A stretch of 41,510 bases of DNA from an uncultured Clostridia bacterium (GTDB taxonomy: Bacteria > Bacillota > Clostridia > Christensenellales > UBA1242). The notes beneath the pieces were generated by a model, which saw only the letters and a program-made list of their open reading frames with translations, did not search any database and was not told the origin of the DNA. The DNA lies in NCBI GenBank assembly GCA_944383355.1, contig CALWPF010000014.1:1-41510 (forward strand). The letters are read 5' to 3'. A program made the translations under genes and the position numbers. Shown here one piece after another: positions 35,689-41,510 of the stretch (the stretch's first letter is position 1; each line of letters begins with the position of its first letter).

Positions 35689-36661
35689 GTATTAAAACTA
35701 ACCACGGGTCGTTTGTTTGACTTTCTATAATTTTTAATGGCGCAATTATATCAATTGAAATCATAGTCGCATGATGTAAAGATAATATTAAATCTTGTAA
35801 TTCATTGTCCGATTCTATTTCAACTATCTTAAGCCCAAAAGTCTTACATTTTTCCATATTAAAATGTCTATCGTGTGTTTTTGAATCTTTATGGTTATTC
35901 AAATATTTTTTTACCAAGTTAGTTGCTTTTTGATGTGCATTTGTATCTTCTGCAAACATTCCTGTAGCCAACCAATCTGCAACAAGTTCGTTTGATAACT
36001 CTATTGCTTTATTGCATTCTCCTATAAATGTTGGATGATACTTTGATACTATCTCTCGCCAAATCAATATCTTTTTTTCATTTTTTAACACTTCATCCAT
36101 TGCTGTATTAAATTCCTCAATTACACCATGTGCTGGAATACCTCGAAATTGAGGGTCAGTAGGTCCTAAACATGAGTGTTTTCCCATTAATATTTCTTTT
36201 CCTGCACATGCTATCATTGTGCCTGCAGACATGGCAATTTGAGGAATAATTGTTCTTATGTTTGTTCCAAAAATATTCCTTAAATATGTTACAATAGCTT
36301 CTGCTGCAGAAATAGAACCACCAGGAGTATGCAATATTAAATCTAAGCCTTTTGATTTATCTAATTTACTTATTGCTGACATAAATCCATTTATATCATT
36401 GTCTTCTATTGTTAATTCCAAGAAATCATTGTGAATTTTCATAAAACCAGAATAATACAAAATAACATTTCTACCAGTTTTATCAGCTAGTAATTGTAGA
36501 TATTTTTTTCTAATTTTATTTGTAGACATAATCCATGATTGTCTTATGATTTCTTGTTGTTGTACAGGATTTGGAGCTAAAGGAAATCCTGGAATTGGGT
36601 TTTGTAGTAAAGCTGCTTGTTCAATTTTAATTTCATTCATTATTTCCGTTCTGTTTGCCAT
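35678..36661 (-). CDS. SDH_sah-family ClpP-fold serine protease
   Basis: A 327-residue protein of the serine dehydrogenase proteinase family, which adopts the ClpP/crotonase fold. The oxyanion motif HTPGG lies at 111-115 and the nucleophile in MSAGT at Ser145, followed by GKHSCLGPTDPQ at 160-171, all in family order. It has no signal peptide, so it acts in the cytoplasm. GAGGTGA precedes the ATG. Such proteases are frequent cargo on mobile elements and near defence genes. Substrate unknown. Confidence 0.82.
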   Translation of the reverse strand: MANRTEIMNEIKIEQAALLQNPIPGFPLAPNPVQQQEIIRQSWIMSTNKIRKKYLQLLADKTGRNVILYYSGFMKIHNDFLELTIEDNDINGFMSAISKLDKSKGLDLILHTPGGSISAAEAIVTYLRNIFGTNIRTIIPQIAMSAGTMIACAGKEILMGKHSCLGPTDPQFRGIPAHGVIEEFNTAMDEVLKNEKKILIWREIVSKYHPTFIGECNKAIELSNELVADWLATGMFAEDTNAHQKATNLVKKYLNNHKDSKTHDRHFNMEKCKTFGLKIVEIESDNELQDLILSLHHATMISIDIIAPLKIIESQTNDPWLVLIQKN

Positions 36662-36681
36662 AAAATCACCTCATAAAATAT

Positions 36682-36710
36682 ATGTTATCACAAAACGTGA
36701 AATAAATCAA
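36682..36710 (-). promoter_or_regulatory. Promoter of the SDH_sah gene
   Basis: TTGATT, 17 bases, TAACAT on the minus strand, about 20 bases upstream of the ATG. The -10 is imperfect. Confidence 0.4.
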
Positions 36711-36744
36711 TAAAAGTATATAATGTCGTTTTACTTTGGCTCGG

Positions 36745-36853
36745 CTCCGCCAACGGAAGCGTAAGTCTACGAACACTAGACTTGCGTTTTTTTTGTTTGA
36801 AAAATAGCCAATTTTACAAAAATATGTTATAATCTAATTAATGGAGTTAAATA
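36745..36853 (+). promoter_or_regulatory. Hairpin-promoter leader, copy B
   Basis: CTCCGCCAA, then hairpin CGTAAGTC (36760-36767) with GACTTGCG (36779-36786) and eight T, then an extended -10 TGTTATAAT (36825-36833), TAATTA, GGAGTTA and the ATG at 36854. It matches copy A block by block. The loops share GAAC and CTAG. The -35 is weak. Confidence 0.65.
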
Positions 36854-37273
36854 ATGAAGGATTGTTATAATGGTTATCAAGAATTGCATTTAAATGGCTT
36901 AGAACTAAGAGAATTATTTAAAAATTCTTTCTACTGCACAGGCAGACATCATGGAACAATAATTGCCTTGCCTATACCTGTATATTTAGAAACTTTAAAT
37001 ATAAAGAATGAAGAAACTTATAGAATTTTTTATAATGAGAACTTTTGCAAAATAATGAAAGAAAAAACCGATGTAGATATAACTTTTTTCGGTCATGCTA
37101 CATCAAGATTTTCAAAGTTTTTTTCTGAAGAAGATTTACATATTCCTAAATGCCCATTATGCAATAGTGAAATGAAACTTCGCAATAGTCAGTATGGTGA
37201 ATTTTGGGGTTGCAGTAAATATCCAGATTGCAGGGGAAAACTACAAATCGGCATTATCAAAAAAGACTATTAA
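36854..37273 (+). CDS. Small protein with topoisomerase-type C4 zinc ribbon
   Basis: A 139-residue protein. The C-terminus carries CPLCNSEMKLR and FWGCSKYPDCRG (about residues 100-128), the C-x2-C ... C-x4/5-C ribbon found at the ends of bacterial topoisomerase I and in several nucleases, with the GxFWGCSxYPxC core. It probably binds single-stranded DNA. The N-terminal 95 residues are not recognised; they contain paired His (HHG, near 32) and no clear nuclease motif. GGAGTTA precedes the ATG. It is cargo behind leader copy B. Confidence 0.72.
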   Translation: MKDCYNGYQELHLNGLELRELFKNSFYCTGRHHGTIIALPIPVYLETLNIKNEETYRIFYNENFCKIMKEKTDVDITFFGHATSRFSKFFSEEDLHIPKCPLCNSEMKLRNSQYGEFWGCSKYPDCRGKLQIGIIKKDY

Positions 37274-37275
37274 GG

Positions 37276-37310
37276 TAAAAAGCAAGCACTAAACCTGTGC
37301 TTGCTTTAAC
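37276..37310 (-). terminator. Terminator between the zinc-ribbon and recombinase genes
   Basis: An 11-bp perfect stem AAAGCAAGCAC with GTGCTTGCTTT and a seven-base loop. The T-run is better on the minus strand (recombinase) than on the plus strand. Confidence 0.75.
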
Positions 37311-37313
37311 TCT

Positions 37314-38813
37314 TTATATATAAAATTCTACTAGTATATCAATCATTTCTGGCTGAGGTTTGTTTTGGATTATATGTGGCAGTTTATAAGTCTTTGTTTT
37401 AAATGGTGTTTTTGCTGTGTTGTTAGTTGTGATTGATGGGCTATTAAAATAAATTTGCATTTTGTAATCATATAAGATTATTTGATTTATAAGGTAGTTT
37501 ATAAGAAGTTGTGGTTCAAGTTTTAAGGCATCATTGAAATAGTTTAAAATATCTTCTTTTGTAAGTTTGAAATTTGTTTTACTTTTTTCAACTATTATCT
37601 GCCTTTCAATATCTTCTAATTTCTTTTCAAGTTCAGTCATTCTTTTGTTGGTTGTGTTATTGATAACTCCTTGTTCAACTGCTTTCATAATATTATCTAA
37701 TATCTTTTGAGTTACGCATTTTTCTTTGTTTAGACTTGTTAAGAGAGTGTTGCCACAATCTTCGCTTTCTTGTACTTTCAAAATATTTTTTGCAATCTTA
37801 TCTAATGTTTTAGGATTATTTAACTGTTCAATGAGGATTTTAATAACTAAATCTTCTAAAATTTCTTTTCTAATTGTCTGTTTGTTGCAATTTGTGGTAT
37901 GCCTTTTCTTGCCTAAACATTTGTAATATCTGCGTTTCTGTCCTTGACTTGTTGTTCCACATTCAGCACTAATTGGCTCACCACAATAACCGCATTTAAG
38001 TTTATTTCTAAGTAAATACACAACTTCTACACTCCTTTTTCCATATTTATTTTGATTTGTCTTTTGTCTTACTTTTTCGTAAATTTCTATTGGCACAATT
38101 TGTGGGTACATATTCTCAAAAGTTTGATTGTTAAATCTGTAAATTCCTGAATACTTTTCATTTTTTAAGATATTGTAAATCGTATTTCTTGCAAAAGGCT
38201 TGCCGTGATTTAAAATATGTTTGTCAGTTAAGTCTTTGATTATATCTTTTACATAAACGCCAAGTGCATATTGTTCGTAGATATATCTAACAACTTCTGC
38301 TTGTTCTTCGTTTATTAAAATCTTGTGATTTTCAACCTTGTATCCATAAATCAAATTTCCACCAGTAAAGTTTCCTTTAAGTCTTGTTTCATTCATTCCA
38401 CGCTTTACTTTTTGACTTAATTCTGCTGAATAATATTCAGCCATACCCTCAAGCAAACTCTCTAAGATTATGCCTTCTGGTGTATCTGGTATATTTTCCA
38501 TTGCTGAGAGAAGCTTTACTCCATTATCTTTTAGAATCTTTTTGTATTTTGCAGTTTCATATTTGTTTCTACTAAATCTATCAAGTTTATATACGATTAT
38601 ATTTTGCCATTCTTTACTCGCACTGTCTTTTATCATTTGCTGGAAGTCTGGACGATTGTCATTTGTGCCTGTCATTGCTCTATCAATGTAGGTTTTTAAA
38701 ATCAAAATGTCATTATTCTTTGCATATTGCTCGCAAACTCTTAGTTGACCTTCAATCGATTGTTCTGTTTGATTATCACTACTATACCTTGCATAGATTA
38801 CTGCTGTTTTCAT
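37314..38813 (-). CDS. Large serine recombinase
   Basis: A 499-residue site-specific integrase/excisionase. The resolvase catalytic domain comes first, with YARYSSDNQ (nucleophile Ser11), YIDRAMTGTNDNRP and YKLDRFSRN (about 75-83). The recombinase DNA-binding domain follows (GGNLIYGYKV near 151, then FARNTIYNILKNEKYSG). The zinc ribbon has Cys at 274, 277, 299 and 309, then a coiled coil near 370-430. I start at the ATG at 38813, with AAAGGAGG before it; an upstream ATG adds 25 residues without homology. Such enzymes move integrative elements and usually lie at one end, near the attachment site. Confidence 0.93.
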   Translation of the reverse strand: MKTAVIYARYSSDNQTEQSIEGQLRVCEQYAKNNDILILKTYIDRAMTGTNDNRPDFQQMIKDSASKEWQNIIVYKLDRFSRNKYETAKYKKILKDNGVKLLSAMENIPDTPEGIILESLLEGMAEYYSAELSQKVKRGMNETRLKGNFTGGNLIYGYKVENHKILINEEQAEVVRYIYEQYALGVYVKDIIKDLTDKHILNHGKPFARNTIYNILKNEKYSGIYRFNNQTFENMYPQIVPIEIYEKVRQKTNQNKYGKRSVEVVYLLRNKLKCGYCGEPISAECGTTSQGQKRRYYKCLGKKRHTTNCNKQTIRKEILEDLVIKILIEQLNNPKTLDKIAKNILKVQESEDCGNTLLTSLNKEKCVTQKILDNIMKAVEQGVINNTTNKRMTELEKKLEDIERQIIVEKSKTNFKLTKEDILNYFNDALKLEPQLLINYLINQIILYDYKMQIYFNSPSITTNNTAKTPFKTKTYKLPHIIQNKPQPEMIDILVEFYI

Positions 38814-38849
38814 TTGATTTAGCCTCCTTTTATTAGATTTTAGATTTGT

Positions 38850-38987
38850 CTTTCGACGGAAAGCGTTAAAACGAAAATGAATTTTCAACTATGGTTTTTA
38901 AGTTTTTAATTTGTAGTCAAGGGTTGTGAAACAATACATTTTACCCTTGACTACAAAGAGTTTTCGTTTACGCTAAACAGGCGAAAG
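38850..38987. repeat. Nested inverted repeat between rep and recombinase
   Basis: The centre is a perfect 15-bp inverted repeat (38910-38924 and 38943-38957, starting TTTGTAGTCAAGGGT) around an 18-base loop. Outside it GCGTTAAAACGAAAA (38863-38877) faces TTTTCGTTTACGC (38961-38973), and further out CTTTCG faces CGAAAG (38982-38987). No T-run follows, so it is not an ordinary terminator. It may be a replication origin, a recombination or attachment site, or a regulatory RNA fold. Confidence 0.65.
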
Positions 38988-38988
38988 A

Positions 38989-39864
38989 TTAATTCGACTT
39001 TTTCATTTGTGAGATAACCTCTGGACTAACCTCTCCAATTAACACACCTTCATCCCAGCATTTAAAGTTATCAAAAAGTAGTAGCTTTCTATCTTCAATT
39101 CCAATAGTGCAAACAATGTCGTCATCCAAAATATCTGAGATAAAATATGTAGGCAGGTTTTTTGAATAGACAATTCGATCTCCGCTTTTTTCAATGTATT
39201 TTGTGATATAACTTATTGATTGCGATATATTTTGATGGGTTATTTCTTCAAAATCATTTCTGCCAAATCTTTCTAAAAAATATGTGTTTTGATAAGTTGT
39301 TTGCATTCTATGATTTTTTGTTGAATAATCTCTCTTTTCAATAAATTCTCCAATCATTGTTGGTGTATAGAATATTCCATGAAAGTGAAGCCTGTTATTT
39401 ACTGGACTTCGTTCCCAAACTCCAATATATTTCCAACCTTTTCTATAACTTAATTTTTTAAAACAATTCGCTAATTTCTTCTTAAATTCTTCTTCGCTTA
39501 ACTTTTTGTCATCATAAGTAAATGTGCAGAAATATGACCAAACTTGCAGATATGCTTTTCTGTAAAGCCTTTTTCTTCTTTCAATTAAATTTCTTTTCTT
39601 TCTCTCTAAATTCTCATTAACAAAATTTTGTAACTGTTCTTCGCTTTCAAACTGTTCTCTCAATTCTTTATTTATATTTTCAATCTTTTCATTCTTACTT
39701 TTACCTTTATTCTCGTCATATACCTTTTCAAATGTTTGTTTTTGCTCTAATTCTTTACTTGATTTCCTGCCTGCTATTTTCTTTCTTTTCCAAACTTGTT
39801 TTACTTGGGGGATAGCAATGTAATGACTGCCATCGTTATACACTTTAGCTTGTGGATAAGACAT
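38989..39864 (-). CDS. HUH-type rolling-circle replication initiator
   Basis: A 291-residue Rep protein that nicks one strand at an origin and starts rolling-circle replication. Motif 1 is near YFCTFTYDD (111-119), the metal-binding HUH motif RLHFHGIFY spans 158-166 (His160 and His162), and the nicking Tyr motif SYITKYIEK spans 218-226 (Tyr219 or Tyr223). The arrangement resembles REP_ORF2-G2P proteins of integrated elements and phages. A long basic coiled region lies at 30-105. The start is the ATG at 39864 after AAGGAGGTGA; a GTG inside that site is not used. Confidence 0.82.
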   Translation of the reverse strand: MSYPQAKVYNDGSHYIAIPQVKQVWKRKKIAGRKSSKELEQKQTFEKVYDENKGKSKNEKIENINKELREQFESEEQLQNFVNENLERKKRNLIERRKRLYRKAYLQVWSYFCTFTYDDKKLSEEEFKKKLANCFKKLSYRKGWKYIGVWERSPVNNRLHFHGIFYTPTMIGEFIEKRDYSTKNHRMQTTYQNTYFLERFGRNDFEEITHQNISQSISYITKYIEKSGDRIVYSKNLPTYFISDILDDDIVCTIGIEDRKLLLFDNFKCWDEGVLIGEVSPEVISQMKKSN

Positions 39865-39988
39865 TACTTTCACCTCCTTTTTCTTTTTGTTTTTTTAGAT
39901 TTAAAATTCTTTGATAGATAATTCTGTAAAAGTTTAAGTCAAAGACTGATAAGTCTATTCCGGTTGCATTTTGCTTTTCTTCGTTCAT
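39845..39988 (-). CDS. 47-aa small protein overlapping the rep start
   Basis: The ATG at 39988 follows AAGGAG, ten bases away, and the frame ends at 39845, 19 bases inside rep. The product is mostly polar and aromatic-basic (LNFYRIIYQRILNLKKQKEK near residues 18-37) with no family match. The overlap and its coverage of the rep ribosome site suggest translational coupling that could set Rep level. Real expression is likely but not certain. Confidence 0.5.
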   Translation of the reverse strand: MNEEKQNATGIDLSVFDLNFYRIIYQRILNLKKQKEKGGESNVLSTS

Positions 39989-40191
39989 TTTTCTTTAACT
40001 CCTTTTTTATAAAATTTGGAATTAAAAAAGACATAGAAACATCTTTTTCTACGCCCATCAAATGCAACCACTGACTCTTAAATTTTGGCTTAGAGCATAC
40101 CAATAAACTCACTTCTCGGCTTGCCATTTTGCGTTGTCTAATTTAATTTCAATGAGAGAATAGCACAAATGATTTAAAATTGTAAGGAACT

Positions 40192-40212
40192 AAACTAGTA
40201 CAAAACTAGTAC
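40192..40212. repeat. 11-bp tandem direct repeat
   Basis: AAACTAGTAC occurs at 40192-40201 and 40203-40212, one helical turn apart, each containing the dyad ACTAGT. It sits in the gene-poor stretch upstream of the rep operon, where iterons or operators are expected. Confidence 0.5.
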
Positions 40213-40256
40213 TTTTTCCCAACAAAACCCAAACAAAGTTGTAGTTTTTGGTAAAA

Positions 40257-40277
40257 AGTAGCATATTTTTTGCTACT
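40257..40277. other. Small hairpin in the rep upstream region
   Basis: AGTAGCA and TGCTACT form a seven-bp stem with a T-rich loop. It could belong to an origin or a transcript leader. Apart from this hairpin, the tandem repeat and the terminator at 40324-40353, 40128-40362 shows no gene I trust. Confidence 0.4.
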
Positions 40278-40323
40278 CTTCTCTATATATAACCACGAAA
40301 AAGGGTGAAAGTTAAGGCAATAT

Positions 40324-40353
40324 TCAAAAAATATTCCACTTTTTATTGTGGAA
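40324..40353 (-). terminator. Terminator after the sigma-like gene
   Basis: TTCCAC and GTGGAA form a six-bp stem with an eight-base loop, followed by TATTTTTTG on the minus strand, just after the stop at 40363. Confidence 0.65.
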
Positions 40354-40362
40354 GGTTTTTGT

Positions 40363-40995
40363 TTATAGATAATACATTTCGTATCTATCTTTGAATTTTC
40401 TTCTTCGTCTGTAAACTTTATCTACACTTATTCCTAAAAATTCGGCAATAAGTTTTGGTTCAACTCCGTTGTAATAGTATTCAAAGATTTGATATTCAAG
40501 TTTAGATTGAATTATTTTAGATAGTATTTCTTTAACTTTTGAATAGTCTGGTTTTTCGTCTAATATCGGTCTATCGTCTACAACTTCAAAACATTCGTTT
40601 TCATCTACAATGTTGTTATGAAATTTTAATTCTTTCCGTAAATATACTTGCAACACTCTAAGGCAAGCATTTTTAAGATTATCTATCTTGCCAGATTTAG
40701 ACCTTGAATCTTTGCAAAGTTCACCAAGTTTGTGTCCAACAAATTTACAAAGAAACAAACTTGCTTCTTGCACTAAATCGTATGCGTCTGAATAGTTGTC
40801 TAATTTCTTGTGATAGTAAATATCTTGTTTTAACAGACTTTGCAATTTCTCAACTTTTGGAGTAGCATTATATGCATACTTTTTAATGCTCTTTAACGCA
40901 CTTAGTGCAAAACATTGAGATAACTTTTCAATGTTTTCTAAGGTGATAACCATGTTATCATCTAAAATACCTTTTTTCTTTCTAACTTCATTCAT
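40363..40995 (-). CDS. Sigma-factor-like helix-turn-helix protein
   Basis: A 210-residue protein. The C-terminal 45 residues (IFEYYYNGVEPKLIAEFLGISVDKVYRRRRKF) form a sigma-70 region 4-like helix-turn-helix. The middle (about 65-95, YSDAYDLVQEASLFLCKFVG) resembles the region 2 helix D-x-x-Q-E of sigma proteins that binds the -10. An acidic linker spans 128-148. It may be an alternative sigma factor or a regulator of the mobile element's transfer and replication genes. AAGGAG lies six bases before the ATG. It is monocistronic and the rightmost gene I accept. Confidence 0.7.
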   Translation of the reverse strand: MNEVRKKKGILDDNMVITLENIEKLSQCFALSALKSIKKYAYNATPKVEKLQSLLKQDIYYHKKLDNYSDAYDLVQEASLFLCKFVGHKLGELCKDSRSKSGKIDNLKNACLRVLQVYLRKELKFHNNIVDENECFEVVDDRPILDEKPDYSKVKEILSKIIQSKLEYQIFEYYYNGVEPKLIAEFLGISVDKVYRRRRKFKDRYEMYYL

Positions 40996-41197
40996 ATATT
41001 TCTCCTTTTATTCGCCTTTTGGCACAAACAAAAGAGCATAGTTAGAATGAATAGTTAAAAAAAGATATTTGAAACATTTTGTAAAATTATATTAAACAAA
41101 TATTTTTTATTGAGCAATTAAGCTTTATAATATGCAAAAATATTTGTTTGTATCAAACCAACCAATATATTGTCTTTTGCTATACTAATCTCGTAAA

Positions 41198-41298
41198 CAA
41201 CAAGTCAAGGAAAAAGAAATATATATTTTGTGCAAAGAAAAAGACTAAGGTAAAACCTTAATCTTAAAACCAAAATATATATTTTCCTTGAATTGTTG
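41198..41298. repeat. About 100-bp near-perfect palindrome
   Basis: Arms run from CAACAAGTCAAGGAAAA on the left to TTTTCCTTGAATTGTTG on the right (one mismatch in 17). Then AATATATATTTTG faces CAAAATATATATT, and at the centre AAGACTAAGGT (41241-41251) pairs with ACCTTAATCTT (41255-41265) around AAA. A three-base insertion and short unpaired bulges interrupt it. It could extrude a cruciform or fold as one long RNA hairpin. It lies about 200 bases upstream of the sigma-like gene. Confidence 0.75.
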
Positions 41299-41427
41299 TG
41301 AGAACTATGCAAAACCATTCTGCCAAAAGACGAAGAAAAGGAGCAATACTCTTTTGGAACAAAGACTGAAAAATATTTAAATTTTATTTTCAAAATTTGA
41401 ATAAATACAATTTTTTGTAAATGTGCT

Positions 41428-41449
41428 ATTTTAGTTTTACAACTAAAAT
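41428..41449. other. Hairpin near the right edge
   Basis: ATTTTAGTT and AACTAAAAT form a nine-bp stem around TTAC. No gene I trust adjoins it. The bases 40996-41197 and 41299-41510 otherwise show no supported gene; the long minus-strand frame across them is an artefact of the palindrome and AT-rich DNA. Confidence 0.45.
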
Positions 41450-41510
41450 TAAGAAGGTAAATACAAAAACGGCATCGTAAAAAAAATGAGAAGGCGTTTG
41501 GCAATATGGG

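Noticed and set aside
34594..36853. Leaders A and B as integron attC sites
   Set aside because: They lack the paired RYYYAAC/GTTRRRY boxes and no tyrosine integron integrase is present. The T-run and promoter fit terminator-promoter modules better.
38814..38888. Upstream start for the serine recombinase adding 25 residues
   Set aside because: The extra residues are basic and unlike the family, and the AAAGGAGG site lies just before the ATG at 38813.
39939..40127. 62-aa minus-strand frame upstream of rep
   Set aside because: The ATG lacks a ribosome site and the frame overlaps the better supported 47-aa gene. It could still be real but evidence is thin.
41205..41504. 99-aa minus-strand frame at the right edge
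   Set aside because: It crosses the large palindrome, has no ribosome site visible and a Phe/Leu/Lys-rich composition expected from AT-rich non-coding DNA.
1..41510. CRISPR array
   Set aside because: No regularly spaced repeats of 24-40 bases were seen; the repeats found are two or three copies of short words.

Overview
This AT-rich window looks like a Bacillota chromosome, most likely Clostridia-like. The evidence is AGGAGG-type ribosome sites, a MinD/MinE pair, an MreB-family protein, a SpoIVFB-like M50 protease, Lgt with the Firmicutes-type motif, and encoded CCA ends on the tRNAs. I cannot name a genus. Many promoters read as TTGACA-17-TATAAT or as an extended TGnTATAAT, and most single genes or short operons have their own terminator.

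Bases 1-20455 hold an accessory envelope region. It starts with three small minus-strand genes (the first cut by the window edge). Next comes a dispersed type IV secretion set: a VirB4 ATPase with a PrgI-like membrane N-terminus, a VirB6/TrbL-like channel protein with a long charged tail, a lipoprotein, a VirB2-like two-helix pilin-type protein, and a divergent VirD4/TraG coupling ATPase. A 2801-residue membrane-anchored surface protein with Ig-like segments follows. No relaxase, VirB1-like hydrolase or integrase lies beside these genes, and core genes flank them directly, so this may be a resident secretion/adhesion apparatus rather than an intact conjugative element.

Bases 20597-34382 are mainly housekeeping and all minus strand except alr and the tRNAs: a DivIVA-like coiled-coil protein, lgt, a two-helix membrane protein, a DUF4132-like protein, a tightly overlapping minD-minE-small membrane ORF-M50 protease operon, an MreB-like protein, a two-cluster ferredoxin coupled to a degenerate Ppx/GppA-HD protein, tRNA-Leu(AAG), tRNA-Lys(CTT), alanine racemase and DNA polymerase III delta. 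Two starts appear non-canonical: ATT for minE and perhaps ATA for holA.

Bases about 34590-41510 are more AT-rich and look like a mobile element. They carry a HaeIII-like restriction enzyme half, a small protein, a ClpP-fold SDH_sah protease, a zinc-ribbon protein, a large serine recombinase, an HUH rolling-circle Rep protein, a small ORF overlapping rep, and a sigma-like helix-turn-helix protein. Two homologous hairpin-promoter leaders stand in front of two of the plus-strand cargo genes. A nested inverted repeat lies between rep and the recombinase, and a roughly 100-bp near-palindrome lies upstream of the sigma-like gene. The left boundary may have cut a comEC-like gene that normally sits upstream of holA.
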